From Dasania marina DSM 21967 (GTDB lineage: Bacteria > Pseudomonadota > Gammaproteobacteria > Pseudomonadales > Dasaniaceae), in contig NZ_KB891585.1 of the NCBI RefSeq assembly GCF_000373485.1, positions 307,726 through 371,725 of the forward strand: a stretch of DNA of 64,000 nt, given 5' to 3'. This document shows, piece by piece, positions 16,801 through 26,130 of this stretch. Position 1 is the first letter of the stretch. Every line of letters begins with the position of its first letter. The notes under the pieces were generated by a model that ran no database searches, was not told where the DNA came from, and worked only from the letters and a program-made list of their open reading frames with translations. A program made the position numbers and the translations under genes.

Positions 16801-17719
16801 TATGGCGCTTCATCGTCGTGATTTCGCTCTTGTTGGCATTGCGATAGAGGGTGGTACTAAGTCTAGCAACCCGCCCATCATAAAGGCTTTTTACCTGCAC
16901 CTCAAAGTACTCACTGTTAACCGAAAATAATGCTGCCTGGTTTTTTAATTTGTGACCAAAAGGCTGTTGTAACCAAGTGGCTATAGCTGCTAAGCCTCCT
17001 TGGTTTTGCAGTTGCTTAATTTGATCCAGCTCAGACTCATTTAAACTGGGCAGCACCGCTTTTAATACCTTGGCGGTAGCGGTGTTGAGATTGATTTTAC
17101 TGCCCCGCGGCAAGGTGCTTACTTGCTCTGCCAGCTCGGTATAGGCTTGATAGCTCAAACCCTCTAGCAAACGCAGCTCGGTGTTATCGTATAACGGCTG
17201 ATTGGCAGTGACGTAGGGACGAGTTTTATTACTATAGGCTATGTCCTCGGCGCCGCCAGCACTGAGTTGCTGATTACTATCCAGCCAATCTAATAAGGCT
17301 GCGGTAATATCGGGATTAGTGTCTAGCTGGCTCTGCAATTGTTTAAAGGCCTGCACATAGCTCGGGTTTATCGTATCACTGTCGGCCAACAAATTATTAA
17401 TATTAAAACGGCTTTGTAAATCGATAAGCTCTATGGTCATGGTGCCTTGGTCAATCTGATAACTCTCCAAGGGCTGCGCCCAATTATCCTTAAAACCGTC
17501 GCTGCCATCTTGCTTTTTCATATCTCTATACAATAGTTGCCGGGCCAGCTCCTCACCCGCTAGCGCATAATAATAGGCCTGCTTGCTGCTAAATTGATGT
17601 TGTGTTTTTTTGATGTCGCGGTAATTAACCGCCAGCATATCGGCAGCTAGTACCGTTATTAAGGCGAACACCAGCAGCACACTAATTAAGGCAACCCCTT
17701 GTTGCTGACGCCTATACAT
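16793..17719 (-). CDS. gspK: Type II secretion minor pseudopilin GspK
   Basis: This is a large minor pseudopilin (308 aa) that caps the pseudopilus tip together with GspI and GspJ. The short basic leader MYRRQQQG is followed by a hydrophobic helix beginning VALISVLLVFALITVLA; position +5 is Ser, in line with GspK members that lack the Glu found in other pseudopilins. The following helical domain contains ALLDWLDSNQ and NINLNTATAKVLKAV-like segments (here KINLNTATAKVL), which are typical of GspK. One base separates it from gspJ and it overlaps gspL. Confidence 0.9.
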   Translation of the reverse strand: MYRRQQQGVALISVLLVFALITVLAADMLAVNYRDIKKTQHQFSSKQAYYYALAGEELARQLLYRDMKKQDGSDGFKDNWAQPLESYQIDQGTMTIELIDLQSRFNINNLLADSDTINPSYVQAFKQLQSQLDTNPDITAALLDWLDSNQQLSAGGAEDIAYSNKTRPYVTANQPLYDNTELRLLEGLSYQAYTELAEQVSTLPRGSKINLNTATAKVLKAVLPSLNESELDQIKQLQNQGGLAAIATWLQQPFGHKLKNQAALFSVNSEYFEVQVKSLYDGRVARLSTTLYRNANKSEITTMKRHNE

Positions 17720-18385
17720 TTAATTCAACCTATAAACACGGGACAGTAAGCCCGTGGTTTTGAGGGTAATATTGATATTTAAGCCCTTGAGCACGGGTGC
17801 ATCTTCGTCCGTATTGCTATCACTTAATGGCCATTGTTTGTGCATACCCTGATCACTGATCGCCTGCACGGTAAAGGCCTCCACATTGGCAATCAAGGCC
17901 TGGCTCATAGGCGCTTGGCTGCGCTCCACGCGGTCCATATGTGGCCAATAATGGCGTCGTAAAAAACGCACATTACTCTGGTAATAAGGACTATTAACAT
18001 CATCCCTGTGCGGGTGATAACCGACATCGTAGGCAACCCGTTGTAGTTGGCTGCGCTCCAGCATTAGCGGATTGCGCCAGCCTGCACGGCTAAACTCCAA
18101 GCTATAATCTTGCGCCAGCACTAAGCTATCTAGCTGATCGGCCCCTGCCCGTATTGGCCGCTGAGCAAAAAACTGTATGTCTCTATCGATCACAGCCATG
18201 CTCCGTTGTAACGTGGCCAACTGCTGTGAATGCGCTTCATTGACCTTTTGCGAGGCGATTACCGCACTCAACAAACGACCCGAACCCAGCCCGATTAAGG
18301 CAAAGATACTTAGCGCTATTAACACCTCGATTAAAGTCAGGCCTTGCTGGCTAGACTGCGAACGATCACTTGCTGCCCAAGGCAT
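17720..18385 (-). CDS. gspJ: Type II secretion minor pseudopilin GspJ
   Basis: The protein (221 aa) has a prepilin leader ending QQG before LTLIEVLIALSIFALIGLGS, with Glu at +5 of the mature form. The globular domain contains FSRAGWRNP and the repeated beta segments expected for GspJ. It overlaps gspI by one base and abuts gspK. It forms the GspI-J-K tip complex by family knowledge. Confidence 0.9.
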   Translation of the reverse strand: MPWAASDRSQSSQQGLTLIEVLIALSIFALIGLGSGRLLSAVIASQKVNEAHSQQLATLQRSMAVIDRDIQFFAQRPIRAGADQLDSLVLAQDYSLEFSRAGWRNPLMLERSQLQRVAYDVGYHPHRDDVNSPYYQSNVRFLRRHYWPHMDRVERSQAPMSQALIANVEAFTVQAISDQGMHKQWPLSDSNTDEDAPVLKGLNINITLKTTGLLSRVYRLN

Positions 18386-18750
18386 TAGTAGCGTCCTCGA
18401 TAACTTACTAGGTTCACCAAGTCGCCGGGGGTATCAAGCAAGCCTACACTCACCGTAATTTGCCGCAGCCAAGGCTCAGAGGTAGCAGTTACCTCGCGCT
18501 TTAGCTGCCAATCCAGCCCTGCCCATTGCAGCCGCTTTTCATCCCTGCCCAGTGCTGGCCACTGCTCATTGAGCATTAGCACAGCCACTTCATTTTCGGC
18601 AATCAGCATGGCGCTAGTTTTGTAGGCCAGCTGTTGTTGTTGAATGTGGCCATTGCCTATTTGGCGACTGATCGCCAGTGCAGAAATTGCGAATATGGCC
18701 AGCGCCACTAGCACTTCTAATAAGGTAAAGCCGCGTTTGTTCAACCTCAT
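18385..18750 (-). CDS. gspI: Type II secretion minor pseudopilin GspI
   Basis: The protein (121 aa) has a leader MRLNKRG cleaved before FTLLEVLVALAIFAISALA, followed by the short GspI domain (MLIAENEVAVL, then the W-rich LDWQLKREV strand). Length and position between gspH (4-bp overlap) and gspJ fit. GspI nucleates the pseudopilus tip with J and K. Confidence 0.9.
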   Translation of the reverse strand: MRLNKRGFTLLEVLVALAIFAISALAISRQIGNGHIQQQQLAYKTSAMLIAENEVAVLMLNEQWPALGRDEKRLQWAGLDWQLKREVTATSEPWLRQITVSVGLLDTPGDLVNLVSYRGRY

Positions 18751-19283
18751 CGCAGCGTCACTCCGCTATAACCGTCACTATAGATGATACTTTCTGCATT
18801 AATTGCCGCCATGCTTAGGCGTAATTCAAACGCGCTAAGCTCACCGCTGCTCAGTAATAAAACCATCGGTGCAGGTAGACCATTGCTCTGTTGTTTTTTC
18901 AAACGGTTCAATTGCTGGCGCTCATTGTCGCTAAGGGCTTGATCCTGCAAACTCAAATCTAAACGCATACCTTCGGGTAACTCATGGACTAAAAAGGCCT
19001 TGTCAGAGAGCGCCTCCCAAGCCAGTTCTTGCGGATTAAAGCGTAATATTTGATAGCCTTGCTCGGGCAGCGCCAAGGCCAGTTCTAGGCCTTGCATTAC
19101 CGCTTCGTCAGCGGCAAATTGCAGTACCGCCTGTATGCGTTTTGCTTCGCGGTTTAATTGTTGCTGTGGGCTGGGGCTTAAATTAGCGCTAAATAAACCC
19201 AACAAAATACCCAGTAAAGCCAGTACCAGTAAGATTTCTAATAAGCTAAAACCCTGCGTCCTTAGCCTCACTGAATATCCCAA
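18747..19283 (-). CDS. gspH: Type II secretion minor pseudopilin GspH
   Basis: The protein (178 aa) has a leader ending TQG before FSLLEILLVLALLGILLGL. The globular part starts with the typical REAKRIQAVLQFAADEAVMQG helix and ends in beta strands (AESIIYSDGYSG). It overlaps gspG by 16 bp, the largest overlap in the operon, and gspI by 4 bp. Confidence 0.89.
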   Translation of the reverse strand: MGYSVRLRTQGFSLLEILLVLALLGILLGLFSANLSPSPQQQLNREAKRIQAVLQFAADEAVMQGLELALALPEQGYQILRFNPQELAWEALSDKAFLVHELPEGMRLDLSLQDQALSDNERQQLNRLKKQQSNGLPAPMVLLLSSGELSAFELRLSMAAINAESIIYSDGYSGVTLR

Positions 19284-19699
19284 TTCCCTATATCCGCATC
19301 ATAAGCCTCACCGCCTTCGCGGCCATCGGCACCGAGGGAGTAAAGATCATAGGCGCCACTACTGCCAGGGCTGAGGTATTGGTAGTCGCCACCCCAAGGG
19401 TCTTTCGGTAGTTGTGATTTCTTTAAATAGCCTTCTGGACGCCAGAATTTGGCCTGTGGCTCACCGGTGGGCTGGACGATTAAGGCTTGCAGCCCCTGAT
19501 CAGTACTAGGGTAGTGATGATTATCTAATCTATACATATCCAGAGCTTGCTCCAACGTGCCTATATCGGCCTTGGCCGCTGTGACTCTGGCCTCGTCCAC
19601 CCGCCCTAAAATATTGGGCGCTACCAAACCTATTAACACGCTGATGATAACCACCACCACCATGATTTCAATTAATGTAAAACCTTTTTGCAAACCCAC
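19268..19699 (-). CDS. gspG: Type II secretion major pseudopilin GspG
   Basis: This is the major subunit of the pseudopilus (143 aa). The leader MGLQKG is cleaved by the prepilin peptidase before FTLIEIMVVVVIISVLIGLV. Family-specific segments are KADIGTLEQALDMYRLDNHHYPSTDQGL, of which DNHHYPSTDQGL is diagnostic, and the calcium-site and C-terminal region DPWGGDYQYLSPG ... YDLYSLGADGREGG. It lies 45 bp after gspF with AGGAGG-type spacing upstream of its start, probably giving the high expression expected of the major pseudopilin. Confidence 0.95.
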   Translation of the reverse strand: MGLQKGFTLIEIMVVVVIISVLIGLVAPNILGRVDEARVTAAKADIGTLEQALDMYRLDNHHYPSTDQGLQALIVQPTGEPQAKFWRPEGYLKKSQLPKDPWGGDYQYLSPGSSGAYDLYSLGADGREGGEAYDADIGNWDIQ

Positions 19700-19744
19700 A
19701 GACCACCTCCTAGGTGTTTTAAAAAGCTGCGTAAAACTACATGA

Positions 19745-20959
19745 TTAAATTAATGTGTTGAGATCAAAAATAGGCTGCAGTATCGCTATCACTATGATTA
19801 ATACCGCCCCTCCCATAAACAGCAACATAACCGGCTCAAAAAAACCTACTAAGGTGGCGATGAGATTATCTAATTCTTTTTGTTGATGATCGGCAACCCG
19901 GCCCAGCATACTATCTAACTCACCGCTAAGCTCACCGCTGGCTATCATATGCACCATCATGGGGGGAAAATAACCACATTGTTCTAAGGACCGATGCAAA
20001 CTGCCCCCTTCACGCACCTGCTGAGCTGCAGCCATCACTCGCTGTTTTAAAAAGCTATTGGCCATTACCTGTGCGGCTATGTGCATAGCATCTACCAAGG
20101 GTACGCCGCTGGTAGTTAATATCGATAAGGTGCTGGCGTAGCGGGCGCAGTTACCACCACGGGTGAGGCGTTTAACTAAGGGGAAGTGCAGTAGCTGCTT
20201 ATCTACCCACAACCTAAAGCCGGGTTTATTAAGGGCTAATTTAAAACAGGCTATGGCAACGATCAGCAGTAACAGCAGCAGCAAACCGTAGTCCACTATA
20301 AAGTCACTGCTGGCAATCAAACCGCGGGTGAGCGCCGGTAATTGCTGACCCTGGCCGACAAACACCTCCACCACATCGGGAACGATAAAGGCCATTAACC
20401 CTGCCACGATGGCCACGGCCATAATAAATAACAGCACCGGGTATAGCAGCGCCAGCAGTGCTTTTTGCCTAGAGGCGTAGCTGTTTTCGCAATAGTCAGC
20501 CAGCTTATTGAGTACTAAATCCAAATGTCCGGCATGCTCGCCGGCGGCCACGGTCGCGCGAAACAACGCAGGAAAGGCTTGGGGATAGTCCGCCATGCCG
20601 CTAGCTAAAGTATGCCCCTCAAGCACCTTAGCGCGCACCGATAAGATGACACCCCGCACTTTCGCCCGCTCGGTTTGTCTAGCCACGGTATTAAGCGCTT
20701 CTTCCAGCGGTAAGCTGGCTTGCACCAGCGTGGCTAGTTGGCGGGTAACCATGGCTAAATCTGCCACGCTTAGTTTAGGGCTGCGCTGGTATTGCCGCCC
20801 TGGGCTATCGCCCTTATTGTGGGCTAACGGCCGTACCTCCAACGGGGTTAATTGCTGCTCGCGCAACTGCTGGCGAATTTGACGGCTGCTATCGCCCTCT
20901 AACACGCCTTTCGATTGCTTGCCTTGTAGATTTAATGCGGTATAGGAAAAGGCAGCCAT
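19745..20959 (-). CDS. gspF: Type II secretion platform protein GspF
   Basis: This inner-membrane protein (404 aa) has two T2SSF domains (about 70-195 and 270-395) and three membrane helices (about 170-195, 220-240 and 375-400). Recognisable segments are MVTRQLATLVQASLPLEEAL, the acidic-glycine ATVAAGEHAGHLD, and the second-domain copy MIASGELSGELDSML. It forms the core of the assembly platform and contacts GspE and GspL. It starts 2 bp after the gspE stop. Confidence 0.94.
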   Translation of the reverse strand: MAAFSYTALNLQGKQSKGVLEGDSSRQIRQQLREQQLTPLEVRPLAHNKGDSPGRQYQRSPKLSVADLAMVTRQLATLVQASLPLEEALNTVARQTERAKVRGVILSVRAKVLEGHTLASGMADYPQAFPALFRATVAAGEHAGHLDLVLNKLADYCENSYASRQKALLALLYPVLLFIMAVAIVAGLMAFIVPDVVEVFVGQGQQLPALTRGLIASSDFIVDYGLLLLLLLIVAIACFKLALNKPGFRLWVDKQLLHFPLVKRLTRGGNCARYASTLSILTTSGVPLVDAMHIAAQVMANSFLKQRVMAAAQQVREGGSLHRSLEQCGYFPPMMVHMIASGELSGELDSMLGRVADHQQKELDNLIATLVGFFEPVMLLFMGGAVLIIVIAILQPIFDLNTLI

Positions 20960-20961
20960 GC

Positions 20962-22449
20962 TTATTCCTCGTGGGTGACGCGAATCACTTCTTCAACGGT
21001 GGTAATGCCTGCCAGTACCCGCTGCCTACCGTCGCTACGTATGCTGGGGGCGTGTTGGCGCACATGCTTGATAAGTACAGATTCGTTGGCATCGGCGTGA
21101 ATTAACTCCCGTAGTGGTTCATCGACTATCAGCAGTTCGTAAATACCTTGGCGGCCACTGTAGCCCAAGTGGTTGCATTCATCACAACCCACAGGCCCAT
21201 AGATAACCTTGTCAGCAGTAAGCAGCTCCCCTAAAAATTCACGCTCTAATACCGAGGGCTGTTGCGGTTGCTTACAGTGCTCGCACAGCACCCGTACTAA
21301 GCGCTGGGATAACACCCCTACTAAGCTGGAGGCCAATAAAAAGGACTCTATGCCCATATCCCGCAAGCGGGTAATCGCCCCTATGGCGGTATTGGTATGC
21401 AAAGTGGATAACACTAAGTGCCCGGTAAGGCTGGCCTGCACCGCTATGCTGGCGGTTTCTATATCGCGTATTTCCCCTACCATGACCACATCGGGGTCCT
21501 GTCGCAGCATGGCGCGCAGGCCGCGAGCAAAGGTCATATCGGCTTTTACATTAACTTGGGTTTGGCCTATGCCCTCTAGGTTATATTCTATGGGGTCTTC
21601 GACCGTCAGTATGTTGCGGGAGGCATCGTTAATTTCAGCTAAGCCCGCATACAAGGTGGTGGTTTTACCCGAGCCGGTAGGCCCCGTCACCAATATAATA
21701 CCGTGCGGTTTACGCAATAGATGGGCCGTGCTTTTATGTAAATGTTTGGGCATACCTAGCGATTTAAGGTTGAGCCGCCCGGCCTGCTTATCCAGTAAGC
21801 GCAACACTACCCGTTCGCCATTACTGGCGGGCATGGTGGAAACACGTATGTCGATTTCGCGGCCGCCTACCCGCAGAGAGATACGGCCATCTTGCGGGAT
21901 GCGTTTTTCGGCTATATCCAGCCTCGCCATAACCTTTAAGCGCGATACCAGCAAGGGCGCCAGCTCGCGTTTGGGCTCTACCGCCTCACGCAGTACACCA
22001 TCGATGCGAAAGCGTATTACCAGCCGCTTTTCAAAACTCTCTATATGTATATCGGAGGCATTTTCCTTAACCGCCTCGGCTAATACCGCGTTAATCAGCC
22101 GTATTATGGGTGCATCGCCCTCCTGCTCTAGCAAGTCTTCTGCTTCGGGCACGGCATTAGCTATGCTGGCCAGATCTATTTCATCACCGAGGTTTTCTAC
22201 CATTTGCATGGCTTCAGAAGAGTCACGCTCATAAGCGGCAGCTAATTGCTGATCAAAGTCTGCGCTATTAAGTAAATGGCAATCAAAGCCACCGCTAAAA
22301 TTGCGCCGCAACTCGGCATACACCATTAACGGCAAGGGGTTCTTATGGCAAACTTGTGCGCGCTGCTGCACCCCGGGCTTAACAAAGACGGCATTCTTTT
22401 TTGCATAGGCGAAGGGGATGTTTTGAAAAGCCTGGTTCTGATCTGCCAT
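20962..22449 (-). CDS. gspE: Type II secretion ATPase GspE
   Basis: This is the cytoplasmic hexameric ATPase that powers pseudopilus assembly (495 aa). It has the N-terminal N2E-type region, then the secretion NTPase with Walker A GPTGSGKT (256-263), an Asp box (ILTVEDPIEY), a Walker B-like region (DPDVVMVGEIRD), and a His box (TGHLVLSTLHTN). A tetra-Cys zinc element follows (CEHC ... CDEC), diagnostic of GspE as opposed to PilB-like relatives lacking it. It is the first gene of the minus-strand gsp operon and has a GGGA Shine-Dalgarno about 6 bases before its ATG. It is divergent from gspC. Confidence 0.95.
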   Translation of the reverse strand: MADQNQAFQNIPFAYAKKNAVFVKPGVQQRAQVCHKNPLPLMVYAELRRNFSGGFDCHLLNSADFDQQLAAAYERDSSEAMQMVENLGDEIDLASIANAVPEAEDLLEQEGDAPIIRLINAVLAEAVKENASDIHIESFEKRLVIRFRIDGVLREAVEPKRELAPLLVSRLKVMARLDIAEKRIPQDGRISLRVGGREIDIRVSTMPASNGERVVLRLLDKQAGRLNLKSLGMPKHLHKSTAHLLRKPHGIILVTGPTGSGKTTTLYAGLAEINDASRNILTVEDPIEYNLEGIGQTQVNVKADMTFARGLRAMLRQDPDVVMVGEIRDIETASIAVQASLTGHLVLSTLHTNTAIGAITRLRDMGIESFLLASSLVGVLSQRLVRVLCEHCKQPQQPSVLEREFLGELLTADKVIYGPVGCDECNHLGYSGRQGIYELLIVDEPLRELIHADANESVLIKHVRQHAPSIRSDGRQRVLAGITTVEEVIRVTHEE

Positions 22450-22635
22450 GTTTTATCCCATGGAGTCGCTATTAGCGCTCTCATGCTTGCTGAGATGGGG
22501 TTATTGTTAGATCTGCATCACACATTGTGAACGATAATAAAGCCAATGATAAAGATAGTTCAACAAGCTGTAAAATACGTTAAGAAACTTCGCTAAGTCA
22601 CTGCTACAATTAATAACATTAATGCCTATACTAGC
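22450..22635. promoter_or_regulatory. Divergent promoter region of the two T2SS units
   Basis: The 186 bp between the start of gspE (minus) and gspC (plus) must hold promoters for both units. On the plus strand TATACT (22627-22632) is a fair -10; if used, it would force gspC to start downstream of the ATG at 22636. I see no clear -35 or operator, so this is a weak call on exact sites. Confidence 0.4.
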
Positions 22636-23328
22636 ATGCCACTGGTTTACCGTTTACGGTATAGTGGCTGCAAAATAACAATAGGTTTCAGAGTATTTTC
22701 ACGCCACAAGGTAGGCCTAAGCGCGGTGAACATAAACTTACAGCATTACTTGGCAACAACACAGCATAAAGCACTAGCCCGCTATAGCGCTTACCTGCTG
22801 CTATTGATCACCCTATCGGCTATCGCCATAGAAGTGTATAGCGGCCTGCAACTAAGCAGCCACAGCCAAGCCAGCGCCGCGCCAGTAAAAGCCGGCAAGC
22901 CTATTAGCATGACCAACTATAGTGCCGCCATTGTTGACGCCGCTCTATTCGGCAGCAGTAACCTCAACCAGCTCAGCGATATAGAACTACCCAAAACCAA
23001 GCTGCAACTTATTCTTAGGGGTGCGTTTACGGCCAGTGACCCCAGCAAAGCCTCCGCCATTGTTGAAGGCGGTGATCAAAAAGCCAAGCACTATAAAATA
23101 GGCAGCGTATTATTTGGCCAAACAACATTAAAAGCGGTGTACAGCGATAGAGTGATACTCTCCACTAATGACAATCTTGAGACGCTGTATTTTCCCGCCA
23201 GCACCAGTGACAGCATAGACAATAGTAACAGCCCCGCTGCCAACAGCGGCTCCCAGCTCAGCGATGAAAAAAGAAAACAGCTGATCCAACAAAGGCTGGA
23301 AGAATTACGCAAGCGCGTTAAACGATAA
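22636..23328 (+). CDS. gspC: Type II secretion protein GspC
   Basis: This bitopic protein has one membrane helix (SAYLLLLITLSAIAIEVYSG, about residues 50-69 from the first ATG), a linker, and a periplasmic homology region (about 120-195: LILRGAFTASDPSKASAIVEG ... YKIGSVLFGQTTLKAVYSDRVIL). It ends in a basic tail and has no PDZ domain. The HR domain binds the N0 domain of GspD. The start is uncertain: the ATG at 22636 is used here, but a GTG at 22726 would give the short cytoplasmic N-terminus usual for GspC. It is followed by gspD after about 15 bp. Confidence 0.85.
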   Translation: MPLVYRLRYSGCKITIGFRVFSRHKVGLSAVNINLQHYLATTQHKALARYSAYLLLLITLSAIAIEVYSGLQLSSHSQASAAPVKAGKPISMTNYSAAIVDAALFGSSNLNQLSDIELPKTKLQLILRGAFTASDPSKASAIVEGGDQKAKHYKIGSVLFGQTTLKAVYSDRVILSTNDNLETLYFPASTSDSIDNSNSPAANSGSQLSDEKRKQLIQQRLEELRKRVKR

Positions 23329-23343
23329 GGAATGCTCAACCCC

Positions 23344-25206
23344 ATGTTTAAATACCGCACTCAGCTCTTCGCCCTGCTATGCAGTAGCCTGTTACTACTC
23401 AACGCTAGCTGGGCCGAAGACAAGCTACGCATGAATATGCGCGACGCCGATATACGCGCCCTGATTCAATGGGTGGCGGATAATACCGGCAAAAATATCG
23501 TGGTACATAAAGATGTCAAAGGTAATGTCACGGTTATTTCCCCCGAGCCGCTATCAAGCAAAGATGCCTACCAAGTTTTTTTGTCAGTGCTTGATGTACA
23601 CGGCTACGCCGCAATAGATACCGAGCAAGCCTTAAAAATCATCCCTAAAAATATAGCCACCAGCGGCCTAGCCTTAGCCAAAAACAGTGGTAGCAATGCT
23701 GATATGGTGGTAAGCGTTATCAAAATCCACAATATTTCTGCAGCCAAACTACTAGGCAGCTTGCGCCCCTTAATCAGTAAGGAGGCCGTTATAAGCGCCA
23801 ACCCCGACAGCAACAGCCTGATTATAGCCGACCACTACAGCACGATTACCCATATACGCAAACTCATTGCCGAATTGGACCAAGCTGGCGACAGTGAAAT
23901 TGAATTGGTAAAACTCAAATTTGCCAACGCCGCTGATATTTTAAATAGCTTGCAGAGCCTAGTGCCCGCCACTAGCGGTGAGAGCCAGCAACTGAGCTTA
24001 TCGATGGATGAGCGCAGCAATAGTTTATTAATTGCTGGCGAAGCCAGTAAGCGCGCGCAAATTAAAAAGCTGGTAGCGCAGCTGGATACGGAATTGATGG
24101 GCGATGGCAACACTCAGGTGATCTACCTGCACTATGTGGACGCCAAAGAGATGGTGCCTATTTTAAAAAGCCTGTCCAGCAGCATACAAAGCGATAAGAA
24201 AGAAAGTAACAGCGCCATTAGCATAGAGTCCAGCGTCACTACCAATGCGCTAATTATTAACGCCCCCCCCGCCATGCTCACCACCATGAAACGGGTGATA
24301 CAGCAGGTGGATATACGCCGCGCCCAGGTGCTGGTGGAAGCGCTGGTAGTGGAAGTCAGCGGCGATGTCGGCGAGGACTTGGGCATATCTTGGGTTAGCG
24401 AAGACTTAAGCGCTGTAGGCGATGGCTTGGCCGGCGCAGTCAACACATTAGGTGACCTCTCTGCCGGTGGTGAAGTCGACGGCCAGTTTATTCCCGGTCG
24501 CGGCATGACCTTTGGTTATTTTAATAACGGTGATTTACAAGCCGCTATACGCGCGTTAGACGCCACCACCAAGGCCAATATTTTATCCACCCCTACCGTG
24601 GTCGCCATAGATAATGAAGAAGCTTCTCTATTAGTAGGCCAAAACGTGCCCTTTATTACCGGCCAATCCACCGGTAACGCCTCCTCTACTAATAATCCTT
24701 TTACTACTATAGAACGCAAAGATGTGGGCATTTCTTTGGTGGTCACGCCACGCATCAATCGCGGCGACTCCATCACTCTGGAGATTAAACAAAAAACCGA
24801 AAGCATTGCCCCTTCACTGGCCTCGGCCTCAGATTTAATTACAAACAAGCGTGAAATTATTACCAAGGCGCTGATTAAAGATGGCCAAATGCTGGTGTTA
24901 GGCGGGTTAATTAGCGATGAGCTGACAGAAAAGCAGGAGCAAGTACCGATATTGGGTAGCATTCCTATTTTAGGTGCCCTGTTTAGAAGCACCAGTACCG
25001 ACCATGTTAAAAAGAACTTAATGGTATTTATCCATCCCGTTATTTTGAAAGATGATCAACACATCAACGAGATCACTCAGCGGCGCTATCAGTTTATGCA
25101 AGACCTTAGAGCGCGCTCGCAAAAACAGCAGTGGCAGCATGAGTTAAAAAGCAACACCCAAATGGACGATTTCTCTACTTTCAAGCCCTCTACACCAACT
25201 ATGTAG
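23344..25206 (+). CDS. gspD: Type II secretion secretin GspD
   Basis: This is the outer-membrane secretin of the T2SS (about 620 aa). A signal peptide (MFKYRTQLFALLCSSLLLLNASWAED) precedes the N0 domain (LRMNMRDADIRALIQWVADN). N1-N3 modules follow, then the secretin core with LVEALVVEVSGDVGEDLGISW, NILSTPTVVAIDNEEASLLVG, VPFITGQSTG, LVVTPRIN and LVLGGLISDELTE. An ATG at 23332 directly follows AAGGA and leaves no spacing, so 23344 is preferred. It lies directly behind gspC and is co-transcribed with it. No pilotin gene is seen next to it. Confidence 0.94.
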   Translation: MFKYRTQLFALLCSSLLLLNASWAEDKLRMNMRDADIRALIQWVADNTGKNIVVHKDVKGNVTVISPEPLSSKDAYQVFLSVLDVHGYAAIDTEQALKIIPKNIATSGLALAKNSGSNADMVVSVIKIHNISAAKLLGSLRPLISKEAVISANPDSNSLIIADHYSTITHIRKLIAELDQAGDSEIELVKLKFANAADILNSLQSLVPATSGESQQLSLSMDERSNSLLIAGEASKRAQIKKLVAQLDTELMGDGNTQVIYLHYVDAKEMVPILKSLSSSIQSDKKESNSAISIESSVTTNALIINAPPAMLTTMKRVIQQVDIRRAQVLVEALVVEVSGDVGEDLGISWVSEDLSAVGDGLAGAVNTLGDLSAGGEVDGQFIPGRGMTFGYFNNGDLQAAIRALDATTKANILSTPTVVAIDNEEASLLVGQNVPFITGQSTGNASSTNNPFTTIERKDVGISLVVTPRINRGDSITLEIKQKTESIAPSLASASDLITNKREIITKALIKDGQMLVLGGLISDELTEKQEQVPILGSIPILGALFRSTSTDHVKKNLMVFIHPVILKDDQHINEITQRRYQFMQDLRARSQKQQWQHELKSNTQMDDFSTFKPSTPTM

Positions 25207-25218
25207 GGGCAAATACCT

Positions 25219-25248
25219 ATGCTAATCCCCAACCGTAGGGGCTAGCAT
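25219..25248 (+). other. Hairpin after gspD
   Basis: An imperfect stem ATGCTA-at-CCCC / GGGG-c-TAGCAT with a 7-base loop lies just after the gspD stop. There is no T-tract, so it may be a weak terminator or an mRNA-end stabiliser. Confidence 0.35.
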
Positions 25249-25335
25249 GGTAGCATTATGTATAACGACAATAACAACGGGCAACGCGAAACGACATGGA
25301 CTGCAATAGCCTTGCTTACCGAGATTAAGCTATAA

Positions 25336-26127
25336 ATGCGCCCCACCTATCTTCAATATTTAGTCATCTTACTAAGCGCTTTCTACAGCCTGCACAGCAT
25401 GGCTGATGAAGTGACTATAGTCTCTGATCGCTGGTACCCCTTTAATGGCATACCTAACGCCCCCGACCCTGGCTATATGATAGAAATGGCCCGCTACGGC
25501 CTAAGCAGAGGCGGCCATACGTTAAATTATCAAATCATGTCCTGGCAAAATTCTATGGACTTAGTACGTCAAGGCAAAAAAAATTGCATTGTAGGCGCCT
25601 ATAAAAGTGACGCCCCCGACTTTATATATTCGCAGCAACACCAGGCCGTGGACAGAATGGCATTTTATATACGTGCTGATGAGGCCTGGCACTACCAAAA
25701 AAGTGACTCCCTGCATAATAAACGCCTAGGTGTCATCAACGGCTACGCCTATCAACGCGAGCTAGATGTCTATATTGCAAACAACACTAACGATAGCCAA
25801 GTTAAAAAAGCCAAAGGTAAATATGCCTTAGAAAACAATTTATTGGATTTGATTGCAGGCCGCTTAGATGTGGTGCTGGGTTCTGAGATAGTCATTGAAC
25901 GAACGCTGAAAAAACAACACTGGCAACAGCAAATACAACTTGCCGATTATGCCACCCCGCCCAGCAAAATATATATCGCCTGCTCACCCAAACTCCCGTC
26001 TTCCATAGCGTACCTAGAATTGATTAATCAAGGTATTGAGGAGTTAAGAAGTACCGGCCAGCTGCAAAGCCTGCTAATGAAATATCAAATGACAGACTGG
26101 CACGGTATAGAGGCGCTGGATCAGTAA
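25336..26127 (+). CDS. Periplasmic solute-binding protein (SBP_bac_3 / amino-acid type)
   Basis: The protein (263 aa) has a signal peptide (MRPTYLQYLVILLSAFYSLHSMA) and a two-lobe family 3 solute-binding fold: VTIVSDRWYPFNG at the mature N-terminus, a GYMIEMARYGLSRGG segment, and KRLGVINGYAYQRELDVYI in lobe 2. No permease or ATPase gene is adjacent, so it is either an orphan binding protein or a signalling/enzyme-like member. The ligand is unknown. It is convergent with sohB, with only 3 bp between the stops. Confidence 0.8.
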   Translation: MRPTYLQYLVILLSAFYSLHSMADEVTIVSDRWYPFNGIPNAPDPGYMIEMARYGLSRGGHTLNYQIMSWQNSMDLVRQGKKNCIVGAYKSDAPDFIYSQQHQAVDRMAFYIRADEAWHYQKSDSLHNKRLGVINGYAYQRELDVYIANNTNDSQVKKAKGKYALENNLLDLIAGRLDVVLGSEIVIERTLKKQHWQQQIQLADYATPPSKIYIACSPKLPSSIAYLELINQGIEELRSTGQLQSLLMKYQMTDWHGIEALDQ

Positions 26128-26130
26128 AAC

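Noticed and set aside
23332..23343. ATG at 23332 as start of gspD
   Set aside because: The AAGGA directly touches this ATG, leaving no spacing, and the ATG at 23344 gives a normal signal peptide start.
13459..25206. gspN and gspO (prepilin peptidase) as part of the locus
   Set aside because: No frame in the window fits GspN or a prepilin peptidase. The peptidase is probably shared with type IV pili elsewhere.
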